Below the pieces are notes generated by a model. That model did not search any database. It worked only from the letters and a program-made list of their open reading frames with translations, and was not told the DNA's origin. From Paraburkholderia sp. (GTDB taxonomy: Bacteria > Pseudomonadota > Gammaproteobacteria > Burkholderiales > Burkholderiaceae): a stretch of DNA of 64,000 nucleotides. Location of the stretch: NCBI RefSeq assembly GCF_028283785.1, contig NZ_JAPWKB010000019.1:392001-456000 (forward strand), in the 5' to 3' direction. The translations under genes and the position numbers were made by a program. Shown here piece by piece: positions 8,590 through 17,151 of this stretch. The number at the start of each line of letters is the position of its first letter. The first letter of the stretch is position 1.

Positions 8590-9801
8590 ATGGCCGTCTC
8601 AAGAACCCTTCGCGGGCACCAAACGATTCCGACGTCCGGACGGCTGTTTCTGTCGCTGCTGGAGCGGATCCGGGTCGGGCATCTGGTGCTGGTGACGCCC
8701 GACGGCCAGCAGAAAATGTACGGCGACTCGCATCAGCAACCGAGCGCGCGACTCGAAATTCACGACTGGCGCGCGTGCGGCGCGATCCTGCGCAAGGGCG
8801 ATATCGGTTTCGCGGACGCATGGCGCGAAGGCTGGGTCGATACGCCCGATCTCGCGGCGTTGCTGCGGGTCGCGATCCGCAACGAGCGCGCGTTGCAGCG
8901 GACTGTCTCGGGCGGTTGGCTGGCGCAACTCTGGTACGGCTTGCGGCATCGGTTGAGGCCGAATACGCAGGTCGGCAGCCGTCGCAATATCCACGCGCAT
9001 TACGACATCGGCAATCCGTTTTACGGACTGTGGCTGGACCGGACCTACACGTATTCGAGCGCGCTGTTCGACGGCCAGTTCGATGCGCCGCTCGAATCCG
9101 CGCAACGGGCGAAGTATCAGCGGATCGTCGATACGCTGGGGCTGACGGCGGGGATGCGCGTGCTGGAAATCGGCTGCGGCTGGGGCGGTTTTGCGATCCA
9201 CGCGGCGCGGCTCGGGATTCGCGTGCACGGCATCACGATCTCCAAAGCGCAACTCGAACTGGCGCAAGCCCGCGTGATGGAGGCGCGGCTCGGGCATCGG
9301 GTGAAACTGGAAATGCGCGATTACCGGTCGCTCGAAGGACAGTACGACGCGGTGGTGTCGATCGAGATGTTCGAGGCTGTCGGCGAGCGTTTCTGGCCGA
9401 CCTATTTCGACGTGGTGCGGGCGCGGCTGAAACCGGGCGCGCGGGCGCTGGTGCAAACCATCACGATCGAGGATGCGCATTTCGCCGCGTATCGCGCAAC
9501 CAGCGACTTCATCCGCGAATTCATTTTTCCGGGCGGCATGCTGCCGGGTCCGCAAGGCTTCGTGAAAGCGGCGCGGCGCGCGGGGCTGGACGCGTTCGCG
9601 TCGCTGTCGTTCGGACGCGATTACGCGGAAACCTTGCGGCGGTGGCGCGCGTCGTTCGAATCGGAGATCGACGCGATTCGCGCGCTCGGTTTCGACGACG
9701 TGTTCCTGCGCACGTGGCGGCTTTATCTCGCGTATTGCGAAGCGGGTTTCGACGAGCAGCGCACCGACGTGATGCAGTTCGTGTTGTCGCCGGCGGAATG
9801 A
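8590..9801 (+). CDS. cfa: Cyclopropane-fatty-acyl-phospholipid synthase family methyltransferase
   Basis: A 403-aa SAM-dependent methyltransferase of the Cfa family, which transfers a methyl or methylene unit to unsaturated acyl chains of membrane phospholipids. The SAM-binding motif VLEIGCGWGGFAIHAA starts near residue 191, followed by VSIEMFEAVGERFW and FIREFIFPGGMLP, all family signatures. The Shine-Dalgarno GAGGAG lies just before the ATG at 8590. It is the third gene of the FAD oxidoreductase-DUF1365-cfa operon. In such operons the enzyme may make methylated or furan fatty acids rather than plain cyclopropane rings; sequence alone does not decide. Its 3' end overlaps the convergent esterase gene by 79 bases. 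Confidence 0.9.
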   Translation: MAVSRTLRGHQTIPTSGRLFLSLLERIRVGHLVLVTPDGQQKMYGDSHQQPSARLEIHDWRACGAILRKGDIGFADAWREGWVDTPDLAALLRVAIRNERALQRTVSGGWLAQLWYGLRHRLRPNTQVGSRRNIHAHYDIGNPFYGLWLDRTYTYSSALFDGQFDAPLESAQRAKYQRIVDTLGLTAGMRVLEIGCGWGGFAIHAARLGIRVHGITISKAQLELAQARVMEARLGHRVKLEMRDYRSLEGQYDAVVSIEMFEAVGERFWPTYFDVVRARLKPGARALVQTITIEDAHFAAYRATSDFIREFIFPGGMLPGPQGFVKAARRAGLDAFASLSFGRDYAETLRRWRASFESEIDAIRALGFDDVFLRTWRLYLAYCEAGFDEQRTDVMQFVLSPAE

Positions 9802-10748
9802 ACGGGCTTCGACGAAGCGCGGTCTTCGTCGAGTTGCCGGTTCATGAAGCGCGTCACGTCGGCGAGGACCGGCGCGACGCCGCGCAACGGCCGCGCCAGC
9901 GCGCCGACCAGCAACGCATGCCCCACCGACGGATAGTGCCGGACCTCGACCGTGTCGCCCGTCGCGCGGAGCTTCGCGGCAAGCCGGTCGGTGTTGCCGG
10001 GATCGACCACTTTGTCGCGCTTGCCGGCGGCGAGAAACATCGGCGGTTCGTCGCCGCCGACGAAGTTAATCGGCTGGCTGGCGGCGCGGGTCGCGGGCGG
10101 AAACACGTCTTCGAGCACCGGATCGGTCAGCGGTAAAAAATCGTAGGGACCGGCGAGACCGACCACGCCGCGAATCTCCCGCTTGCCGATCTGTTGCGCG
10201 GCGAGGTAGCGGCCGTCGGTGGCGAGTAGAACGGCGATCTGCGCGCCGGCCGAGTGACCCATCAGAAACAGCTTCGACGGATCGCCGCCGAATCCGGCGG
10301 CATGATCGCGCGCCCAGCGGACAGCGGCGGCCGCGTCGTCGATAAAGCCGGGGAAGGTGGTTTGCGGATAGGTCCGGTAATCGGGCACCACCACGACGAA
10401 GCCGCGCGACGCCAGCGCTTCGCCCGCGAACAGATAGCTTGCCCGGTCGCCGCCTTGCCAGCTTCCGCCGTAGAAAAACACCACCACCGGTCGATGCTGC
10501 GCGCCGTCCTGCGCGGCATCGACCGGTGATGCGGGCACGTATACGTCGAGCTTGCGGCGCGGGCCGTCGCCGTACGGGATGGCGGTGCTGACGGTGAAGG
10601 TCGAATGCGACGCGGCGGCGTTGAGCAGGCCGGTCGCGCTGCACCCGCCGAGCAGCGCGAGCGCCAGCGCGGCGGCGCGCCTGAGTAACCGCTGCGGGAG
10701 GCGTTGGCGCGAACGGGGCGCGGGGCGGTCGGTCGGGCGTCGAGTCAT
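9723..10748 (-). CDS. Alpha/beta hydrolase (esterase/lipase-like) lipoprotein
   Basis: A 341-aa predicted lipoprotein with a hydrophobic leader ending in the lipobox LLGGC (Cys near residue 36) and an alpha/beta-hydrolase fold of the carboxylesterase/BD-FAE type. The oxyanion-hole stretch is VVFFYGGSWQGGD, the nucleophile elbow is LMGHSAGAQ, and the His of the triad lies in PSVGHALL. The last 26 residues or so are read from DNA antisense to the end of cfa and look unlike the rest (Cys, Asn and Ser rich), so an earlier stop was probably lost. It is convergent with the lipid-modification operon. The substrate is unknown. Confidence 0.87.
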   Translation of the reverse strand: MTRRPTDRPAPRSRQRLPQRLLRRAAALALALLGGCSATGLLNAAASHSTFTVSTAIPYGDGPRRKLDVYVPASPVDAAQDGAQHRPVVVFFYGGSWQGGDRASYLFAGEALASRGFVVVVPDYRTYPQTTFPGFIDDAAAAVRWARDHAAGFGGDPSKLFLMGHSAGAQIAVLLATDGRYLAAQQIGKREIRGVVGLAGPYDFLPLTDPVLEDVFPPATRAASQPINFVGGDEPPMFLAAGKRDKVVDPGNTDRLAAKLRATGDTVEVRHYPSVGHALLVGALARPLRGVAPVLADVTRFMNRQLDEDRASSKPVHSAGDNTNCITSVRCSSKPASQYAR

Positions 10749-10938
10749 GCGGGTCGGTTCCGGAATCGGTTGGGCGGACGCGGGTGGCGCGTGTCAGGCT
10801 CTTTCATGTACGCAAGCCGCGTTGTGCCGGATGCAGCGTGAGGCGCTTCGCCGGGGCTTCGCGTCATCCTCTGTACAATTCCGGGATTGAGTCCCCGCGC
10901 GCGCGTTGTCCGCGACGCGACCTAACCGTACACGATCC

Positions 10939-11724
10939 ATGCCCATCACCTACAAGACTCCCGACGATCTCGCCGCGCTGCGCGTCTCCGGCCGCCTCGC
11001 CGCCGACGTCCTCGCGATGATCGGCGAACACGTCAAGGCCGGTGTTTCCACCGAGCAGCTCGACGCAATCTGCAACGACTTTATCGTCAATCATCAGCAA
11101 TCGACACCGGCGAACGTCGGCTATCTCGGCTTCCCGAAAACCGTGTGCACGTCGGTTAACTCAGTGGTCTGCCACGGCATTCCGAACCGCGGCGAAGTGC
11201 TGAAAGACGGCGACATCGTCAATATCGACGTCGCGATCATCAAGGACGGCTACTTCGGCGACACCAGCCGGATGTACGTCGTGGGCGAGCCCAGCCCGGT
11301 TGCGCGTCAACTGATCGACACGACCTACGAAGCGATGCTCGCGGGTATCCGCGAAGTGAAGCCGGGCGCGACGCTCGGCGATATCGGCCATGCAATTCAG
11401 AAGACCGCGCAACGCGACGGCTTTTCGATCGTCCGCGATTACTGCGGTCACGGCATCGGCAAGGTCTATCACGAAGAGCCGCAGGTGCTGCACTACGGAC
11501 AGCCGGGCCAGGGCCTGCGTCTGAAGCCGGGCATGGTCTTCACGATCGAGCCGATGATCAACGCGGGCCGCGCCGGCACGACGGTGCTGCGCGACGGCTG
11601 GACCGTGGTGACCAAGGACCGTTCGCTGTCCGCGCAATGGGAGCACATGGTCGCCGTCACCGACGACGGCTATGAGCTGCTCACACCGTGGCCCGACGGC
11701 ACCGGCAATTACGAGTCGCCGTAA
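10939..11724 (+). CDS. map: Methionine aminopeptidase type I
   Basis: A 261-aa type I enzyme that removes the initiator Met from nascent proteins. The metal-binding residues of the pita-bread fold are present: Asp in VNIDVAIIKDGYFGDTSRM (two Asp), His in CGHGIGKVYHEEP, Glu in FTIEPMIN and Glu in WEHMVAVT. The ATG at 10939 gives the family N-terminus MPITYKTPDDLAALR. A TACAAT element 60 bases upstream may be its -10. In many Burkholderiales map is followed by glnD; here a GNAT gene comes next. Confidence 0.97.
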   Translation: MPITYKTPDDLAALRVSGRLAADVLAMIGEHVKAGVSTEQLDAICNDFIVNHQQSTPANVGYLGFPKTVCTSVNSVVCHGIPNRGEVLKDGDIVNIDVAIIKDGYFGDTSRMYVVGEPSPVARQLIDTTYEAMLAGIREVKPGATLGDIGHAIQKTAQRDGFSIVRDYCGHGIGKVYHEEPQVLHYGQPGQGLRLKPGMVFTIEPMINAGRAGTTVLRDGWTVVTKDRSLSAQWEHMVAVTDDGYELLTPWPDGTGNYESP

Positions 11725-11989
11725 GCGTCGCGACCCGACTTTCCACGCCGTCCCACGCCCGTCGAATCCACGGCCGGACGCCATTCGCGAGACCGCTTCG
11801 GCCCAGCCGGAGTGGACGATCCGGATGGCGTCGCGCGCGCGCCGTCGTCAACGAATGTTGCGGTGCACACTACGTGCGCCGTGGCCCGTAGCGACAGTGC
11901 CCGCCGCACACGCCGATGAAATAAGGATTTGACTCGCGCGCCGGTTCGGTTAAAGCTACGGCTTAGCGTTCCACAGGGTTTCCGTCTGC

Positions 11990-12535
11990 ATGAGTCCGTC
12001 ATTGACCGTTCGCCGTATTGCCGCTGACCAGGGTGCCGCATTTCGCGAGCTCCGCACTGCGTCATTGCGGGAAGCACCCTATGCTTTTGGCGAAACGCTC
12101 GAAGATGCCTTGTCGGCCGATGCGGCTCGCTTCGATGCCACCGCCGCACAGCACGCGGTGTCGAGCGACGCTACCACCTTCATCCTCTACACCGAAGGGC
12201 ATCCCGCCGGTCTGATCGAAGCGCACTTCGAAGATACGCCGCAACGCCGCGCATTCGTCGGCGAGTTATGGGTTGCGCCTGCCGTGCGCCATCTGCGCGG
12301 CGGCGAGCTGCTGGTCAACACGGCCGGCGAATGGCTCGCGTCCGAAGGCGCGCATGAAGTCTTCGCATGGGTGACCGATTCGAACCGCAATGCCATGCGC
12401 TTCTACGAGCGTCTCGGTTTCGGCCCGACCGGCGACCACACCCGCTCGGCGGGTGCGTCGGGCGAGCTGGAAAGCCTGCTCGTGCGGCATGTTCAGCAAG
12501 CCTCCGGCGACGCTTCACACGCGTCGTCGCAGTGA
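11990..12535 (+). CDS. GNAT family N-acetyltransferase
   Basis: A 181-aa protein with the acetyl-CoA-binding GNAT fold. Recognisable parts are the strand-4/helix-3 region ELWVAPAVRHLRGGELLV and the C-terminal motif NRNAMRFYERLGFGPTGD. The pyrophosphate loop is RHLRGG rather than the canonical Q/R-x-x-G-x-G/A but is in the right position. The acceptor substrate is unknown. The gene stands alone between map and minC. Confidence 0.88.
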   Translation: MSPSLTVRRIAADQGAAFRELRTASLREAPYAFGETLEDALSADAARFDATAAQHAVSSDATTFILYTEGHPAGLIEAHFEDTPQRRAFVGELWVAPAVRHLRGGELLVNTAGEWLASEGAHEVFAWVTDSNRNAMRFYERLGFGPTGDHTRSAGASGELESLLVRHVQQASGDASHASSQ

Positions 12536-12541
12536 TCCTTC

Positions 12542-12565
12542 GGGCGGCGTTTTCCGGCGCCGCCC
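12542..12565 (+). terminator. GC-rich hairpin after the GNAT gene (possible terminator)
   Basis: A perfect 8-bp stem GGGCGGCG / CGCCGCCC with an 8-base loop, 7 bases after the GNAT stop. It lacks a T run, so termination is only possible, not shown. Confidence 0.35.
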
Positions 12566-12661
12566 AGCTTCCCCATTCGTCGTTCCGGCATCGCCTGTTT
12601 GCGCTGCATGCGCGGCGTGCGCGTTCCCCGCAAAAAAGCCCGCTGCGCGCCAGGACGCCTG

Positions 12662-12667
12662 TAAAAT
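12662..12667 (+). promoter_or_regulatory. Possible -10 element upstream of minC
   Basis: TAAAAT sits 25 bases before the minC ATG, with AT-rich DNA between. The -35 is not obvious. Confidence 0.3.
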
Positions 12668-12691
12668 ACGCAAAATTTTTTGCCGAACGCT

Positions 12692-13504
12692 ATGTCGCCC
12701 AAGAAATCGCCCTTTTTCGAACTTCGCAGCGGCTCCGTCGACACGCTCCTGTTCGTGGTCAAGACCACGAACCTGACCGAGATGCGTGCCGAGTTGACCC
12801 GGCGCTTCGAGGCGACCCCGGAGTTTTTCGCCAATGATGTCGTCGCGATCGACGTACGCCGTCTCGCCGACGACGAACGCGTGCCGCTCGCGGAGATCGC
12901 GCAACTGCTCGAAAGTGTGAGCATGCGTCCGGTCGGCGTGGTGGCATCGGCGTCGCAGCACGCGTGGGCGTCGGACAGTGCATTGCCGCTGCTCGAAGCG
13001 CGCGACAAGCGCGGCGCAAACGCGAAGTCCACCGACGACACCGCCTCCATCGACGACAAACCGTCCGCGCCCGCCGCATCGAAGCAGGCATCCGCCGCCG
13101 ACGCGAAAGACGCCGATCCCGCCGTCATCGTCACGCCAACCGCCGACCCGGTACGGCTCGCCACCTCGTCGCAAACCACGGTGGTGGACAAGCCGCTGCG
13201 CTCCGGCCAGCGGATCTACGCGAAGGGCGATCTGGTCGTGCTCGGCCTCGTCAGCTACGGCGCGGAAGTGATCGCCGAAGGCAACATCCATATTTATGCG
13301 CCGTTGCGCGGCCGGGCGCTGGCCGGCGTGCACGGCAATCACGACGCGCGCATCTTCTGTACGTGTCTCGAACCTGAACTGATTTCGATTGCGGGCATCT
13401 ACCGTACTACCGAATTCCCGCTACCGGCCGACGTGCTCGGCAAGCCGGTGCAGATCTGGCTCGACGAAGAAAAACTGGTAATCGAACCGCTGCGGCTGAC
13501 GTGA
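12692..13504 (+). CDS. minC: Septum site-determining protein MinC
   Basis: A 270-aa inhibitor of FtsZ polymerisation. The N-terminal MinC_N domain (residues 1-105) is followed by a long low-complexity linker (about 110-165, rich in Ala, Asp, Ser, Pro, Lys) and the C-terminal right-handed beta-helix domain (SGQRIYAKGDLVVLGLVSYG onward, with GRALAGVHGNHDARIFC). The linker is typical of Burkholderia MinC. The ATG at 12692 gives MSPKKSPFFELRSGS. It is followed by minD after about 100 bases and then minE, the classic order. Confidence 0.97.
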   Translation: MSPKKSPFFELRSGSVDTLLFVVKTTNLTEMRAELTRRFEATPEFFANDVVAIDVRRLADDERVPLAEIAQLLESVSMRPVGVVASASQHAWASDSALPLLEARDKRGANAKSTDDTASIDDKPSAPAASKQASAADAKDADPAVIVTPTADPVRLATSSQTTVVDKPLRSGQRIYAKGDLVVLGLVSYGAEVIAEGNIHIYAPLRGRALAGVHGNHDARIFCTCLEPELISIAGIYRTTEFPLPADVLGKPVQIWLDEEKLVIEPLRLT

Positions 13505-13602
13505 CGCTGCGTCGCGCGCGCGGCGTTGTCGCTGACGCGCGCCGTGGTACACAGGCAGTTGCCGCATCATTGAAACGAATCTGACGAACACAGGGTAGGG
13601 TA

Positions 13603-14418
13603 ATGGCAAAAATCATTGTGGTGACATCGGGCAAAGGCGGCGTGGGCAAGACCACCACGAGCGCGAGTTTCGCGTCGGCGTTGGCGCTGCGCGGCAGCAA
13701 GACGGCCGTGATCGATTTCGACGTCGGCCTGCGTAACCTCGATCTCATCATGGGCTGCGAACGCCGCGTGGTGTACGACCTGATCAACGTGATCCAGGGC
13801 GAAGCCAACCTGAACCAGGCGCTGATCAAGGACAAGAAGTGCGAGAACCTGTTCATCCTGCCCGCTTCGCAAACGCGTGACAAAGACGCGCTGACGCTCG
13901 AAGGCGTCGAGAAAGTGATCAACGACCTGATCGCGATGGACTTCGAATTCATCGTCTGCGATTCGCCGGCAGGGATCGAATCGGGCGCGCTGATGGCGAT
14001 GCATTTCGCCGACGAAGCGCTGATCGTGACCAACCCGGAAGTGTCGTCGGTGCGTGACTCGGACCGCATTCTCGGCATCCTGTCGTCGAAGACCAAGCGC
14101 GCGATCGAAAGCAAGGACCCGGTCAAGGAACATCTGCTGATTACGCGTTACAACCCGAAGCGCGTCAGCGAAGGCGAAATGCTGTCGCTGACCGACATCC
14201 AGGAAATCTTGCGGATCGATCTGATCGGCGTGATTCCGGAATCGGAAGCCGTGCTGCACGCGTCGAACCAGGGCTTGCCGGCCGTTCACCTCGACGGCAC
14301 CGACGTCGCCGAAGCGTACAAGGACGTGGTCTCGCGTTTCCTCGGCGAAGAGAAGTCGCTTCGCTTTACCGACTACCAGAAGCCGGGCCTGTTGCAGCGC
14401 CTCTTCGGCACCAAGTAA
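13603..14418 (+). CDS. minD: Septum site-determining protein MinD (ParA-like ATPase)
   Basis: A 271-aa membrane-cycling ATPase that recruits MinC to the poles. The deviant Walker A motif is GKGGVGKTTT at residues 10-19, the switch region IDFDVGLRNLD follows, and the Walker B/switch II is FIVCDSPAGIE. The C-terminal membrane-targeting amphipathic helix GLLQRLFGTK is intact. minE begins 14 bases later, so the two are co-transcribed. Confidence 0.98.
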   Translation: MAKIIVVTSGKGGVGKTTTSASFASALALRGSKTAVIDFDVGLRNLDLIMGCERRVVYDLINVIQGEANLNQALIKDKKCENLFILPASQTRDKDALTLEGVEKVINDLIAMDFEFIVCDSPAGIESGALMAMHFADEALIVTNPEVSSVRDSDRILGILSSKTKRAIESKDPVKEHLLITRYNPKRVSEGEMLSLTDIQEILRIDLIGVIPESEAVLHASNQGLPAVHLDGTDVAEAYKDVVSRFLGEEKSLRFTDYQKPGLLQRLFGTK

Positions 14419-14432
14419 GGGGAGCGCACGTC

Positions 14433-14687
14433 ATGTCGATTCTTTCGTTTTTGCTGGGCGAGAAGAAGAAGTCCGCGTCGGTAGCGAAGGAACGCCTGCA
14501 GCTGATCATCGCGCATGAGCGCGCCGGCGGCCACGCGCCGGCCGATTACCTGCCCGCGTTGCAACGCGAACTCGTCGCCGTGATTTCGAAGTACGTGAAA
14601 ATCTCCGACGACGATATTCGCGTCAGCCTCGAACGCCAGGACAATCTCGAAGTCCTCGAAGTGAAGATCGAAATTCCGCAGGCCTGA
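14433..14687 (+). CDS. minE: Cell division topological specificity factor MinE
   Basis: An 84-aa protein of normal family length. The N-terminal MSILSFLLGEKKKSA is the membrane-binding helix, RLQLIIAHERAG is the anti-MinCD helix/strand, and the C-terminal part is the topological specificity domain. It stimulates MinD ATPase to drive pole-to-pole oscillation. It is the last gene of minCDE and is followed by a hairpin. Confidence 0.97.
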   Translation: MSILSFLLGEKKKSASVAKERLQLIIAHERAGGHAPADYLPALQRELVAVISKYVKISDDDIRVSLERQDNLEVLEVKIEIPQA

Positions 14688-14727
14688 CGCGGTTTTCAGA
14701 TCGGCGTCGAGGTTACGCCAACACCCG

Positions 14728-14761
14728 CGCCCCACGTCGTGCCTTGCCGCGACGTGGGGCG
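14728..14761 (+). terminator. Probable terminator of minCDE
   Basis: A perfect 12-bp inverted repeat CGCCCCACGTCG / CGACGTGGGGCG with a 10-base loop, 40 bases after minE. Only a weak T-rich tail (TTGTCGTCT) follows. Confidence 0.6.
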
Positions 14762-14942
14762 TTGTCGTCTGCGCGCGCACATGCGTCGCCGCGCGCCTTT
14801 CCCTTACCTTGCGCTTACCCTGGCGAAATATTCCGTAGCACTTGAGCCTTCGGCGTTACACGCGCGACGTCAGCCAATACCGCGTCTCGCGCATTAAACG
14901 GACAACACCGATACGGTGTCGTCGATAGAAGGAGTCATGGCT

Positions 14943-15254
14943 ATGAACAGGAATATTCGCGTGCGGATCGCTCAGGCTGCGCTGATCGTCGCCGGTGCAT
15001 GCAGTGTGATGGCGGCGTCCGCTGCCGAGGTCGTCGTGATTGCGCCATCCGCGCCGCCGCCCGTCCGCTACGAAGCCGCGCCGCCTGCTCGTGTCGGTTA
15101 TGTGTGGGATCACGGTCACTGGCGTTGGGAGCATGGCCGCTATGTGTGGATCGGCGGACACTGGCAAGCCGAACGCGTCGGTTATCACTGGGTGCCGGGA
15201 CATTGGGTCGCGCACGGTCCGAACTACCACTGGATGCCGGGCCATTGGGCCTGA
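14943..15254 (+). CDS. YXWGXW repeat-containing small secreted protein
   Basis: A 103-aa protein with a cleavable signal peptide (hydrophobic AALIVAGACSVMAASAA). The mature part is dominated by Trp/His/Gly/Tyr repeats of the type G(H/Y)W.(W/V)..G(H/R)(W/Y), for example HGHWRWEHGRYVWIGGHW, which define the YXWGXW family. The function is not established; such proteins are periplasmic or surface associated. The Shine-Dalgarno AAGGAG fits the ATG at 14943 better than the ATG at 14937. A 35-aa lipoprotein gene follows 15 bases later, so the two are probably co-transcribed. Confidence 0.8.
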   Translation: MNRNIRVRIAQAALIVAGACSVMAASAAEVVVIAPSAPPPVRYEAAPPARVGYVWDHGHWRWEHGRYVWIGGHWQAERVGYHWVPGHWVAHGPNYHWMPGHWA

Positions 15255-15269
15255 GCGCGGAGCGGACCG

Positions 15270-15377
15270 ATGAAGCGAAACCTGCTCGCGATCGTCGCGC
15301 TGGCGTGCATGCTGGCGGGCTGCGTGGTCGTGCCGGTGCGACCGGTGCATCTGCGGCCTGCCGTCGTCATCTATTGA
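15270..15377 (+). CDS. Micro-lipoprotein (35 aa)
   Basis: A very short open frame, MKRNLLAIVALACMLAGC..., with a textbook lipoprotein signal: Lys-Arg start, hydrophobic core and lipobox LAGC with Cys18. Only 17 residues remain after the cysteine, starting CVVVPVRPV. It directly follows the YXWGXW gene. Valine at +2 predicts outer-membrane sorting. No function is known. Two other tiny lipoproteins in this window share the residues just after the cysteine. Confidence 0.6.
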   Translation: MKRNLLAIVALACMLAGCVVVPVRPVHLRPAVVIY

Positions 15378-15421
15378 ACCGGGCTGGCGCATCGACCCGA
15401 TGCGTCGCGCGGTGGCGCGCG

Positions 15422-16858
15422 TTATGAAGCCGGTGGCCGGTCGGGATCAGAACCGGTGTCATCCCGGCCGGGATCGGACGCATCGGACATCTCCGATGCC
15501 GCCGACACCTGCGGCACTTCGGGAACCGGCGCGGGCGCCGGTTGCGGCAACGGCGCCGCATAACGTTGTGCGAGCGACTCGTACAACGGCGGCGCGAAAA
15601 AGCGCGACACCCGACTCGCGATCAACGCGGTCGCCATCAGCGAAATCACCAGCGCGTGACCGTCGATCATCTCCATCACGATCACGAACGACGTGATCGG
15701 CGACTGTGTAACCGCGGCCAGATAACCGACCATCGCCAGCGCGATCAGCATCTGCAACTGCATGCTGCCGAACAGTTCGTGCAGCAGATTGCCGAAGCCC
15801 GCGCCGATCGATAGCGACGGCGCGAAAATCCCGCCCGGAATGCCCGGCAGATACGAGCCGACCATCGACGCCATCTTCAGGAACGGATACGCGAGCGACA
15901 GATGCTCGTGTCCGCTCAACAGACCGCGCGCCTCCGCATAGCCGCTGCCGAACGTCGTGCCGCCCGAGATCAATCCGATCACCGCAATCACGAGGCTGCA
16001 CAGCGCGGCGAACGCGACCGGGCGCTCGCCGTGCAACTGACGCAGCGGCGCGGGAATCCAGCGAGCCGTGTTGAGCAGCAGCCAGCCGAAACAACCGCCG
16101 CCGATGCCCGTGACGATGCCCGTCACCAGCACCGCGAGCGCCAGCATTTTCGGAAAATCCGCACCGACGTAGATCGTGCCGAAATACGTGTAGTTGCCGT
16201 TCATGCCGAGCGCGATCACGCCTGCGATGATGATCGCCGTAATCAGTACGCTGCTCGTGCGCGCTTCGAAGCTGCGCGTGAGTTCCTCGATGGCGAACAC
16301 GATGCCCGCGAGCGGCGTGTTGAATGCGGCCGACAGACCGGCCGCCGCACCCGCCAGCACCATTTGCCGCTCGATCAGCGCATTCGAGCGCGGATACAGG
16401 CGACGCAGGTTGAACATCAGCGCCGCGCCAACCTGCACGGTCGGACCTTCGCGACCGATCGTCAGACCGCCGAGCATCGCCAGAAACGACACGCCGATCT
16501 TTCCGCAGAGAATGCGCAGCGTCAGCAGCCGTGCGCCGGTCGCGTCGCCGGGTTTTTCATGCAGCGTCGCAATCACCTGCGGAATCCCGCTGCCTTCCGC
16601 GCCGCGAAAATAGCGTCGCGTGATCCACACGCACAACGCGGTCAGCGCGGGCGTGATGAACAACGTCAGCCAGCCGTGCCGATGCTGGAGCGACTGGAAC
16701 GCGTCGTAGCCAACGTCGATCAGACGTGCATACAGCACCGCGACGAGGCCGACCGCGATCGCGCCCAGCCAGAAGATGCCGAACTGCCGCCACAGGCGTC
16801 GCGCCTGCCGTCGAAGACTGGTGGGTGTGATCGAAGGAAGCGAGGAGGGCCGCTGCAT
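15422..16858 (-). CDS. ClC-type chloride channel / transporter
   Basis: A 478-aa multi-pass membrane protein of the voltage-gated chloride channel family. The selectivity-filter motifs are all present: GSGIPQV, GREGPTVQVGA (with the gating Glu) and GIPGGIFAPSLSIGAG. About ten hydrophobic helices can be seen. The ATG at 16858 is chosen because upstream codons carry no Shine-Dalgarno and the protein start MQRPSSLPSITPTS suits a cytoplasmic tail. The Glu gate suggests a Cl-/H+ antiporter, but this is inference. It is divergent from waaC. Confidence 0.93.
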   Translation of the reverse strand: MQRPSSLPSITPTSLRRQARRLWRQFGIFWLGAIAVGLVAVLYARLIDVGYDAFQSLQHRHGWLTLFITPALTALCVWITRRYFRGAEGSGIPQVIATLHEKPGDATGARLLTLRILCGKIGVSFLAMLGGLTIGREGPTVQVGAALMFNLRRLYPRSNALIERQMVLAGAAAGLSAAFNTPLAGIVFAIEELTRSFEARTSSVLITAIIIAGVIALGMNGNYTYFGTIYVGADFPKMLALAVLVTGIVTGIGGGCFGWLLLNTARWIPAPLRQLHGERPVAFAALCSLVIAVIGLISGGTTFGSGYAEARGLLSGHEHLSLAYPFLKMASMVGSYLPGIPGGIFAPSLSIGAGFGNLLHELFGSMQLQMLIALAMVGYLAAVTQSPITSFVIVMEMIDGHALVISLMATALIASRVSRFFAPPLYESLAQRYAAPLPQPAPAPVPEVPQVSAASEMSDASDPGRDDTGSDPDRPPAS

Positions 16859-16912
16859 GGTGGCGAGCTCGGGATGGGATGCCCGATTGTAGCGGCCGAT
16901 CAAACTGTCGGA

Positions 16913-16955
16913 TTTCTCGAAGTGTGGTGTACGGGTTTTCTCGGATCGTGGTGTA
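16913..16955. repeat. Imperfect direct repeat in the ClC-waaC divergent region
   Basis: TTTCTCGAAGTGTGGTGTA (16913-16931) and TTTCTCGGATCGTGGTGTA (16937-16955) match at 16 of 19 positions and are offset by 24 bases, about two helical turns. They lie in the 293-base region between divergent genes and are followed by a loose inverted repeat around 16970-17015. They could be operator half-sites for an unknown regulator. Confidence 0.4.
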
Positions 16956-17151
16956 ATTCGCGGTATTAATGCGAAATGTCACGAGAAGGCACTTTTCAGT
17001 TACGTTTCGTATCAAAGACCGCGCGTCGCACGGGAGCGTTCGCCGGTACTATTTCTGGCCGTTTGCCCTGACGAAATACGCGCGATACAGCGCGAAACGT
17101 GTCCGAAAGACACGATCAGCGCAGCGCAGCCGCAACAACGACGGATCGCCA

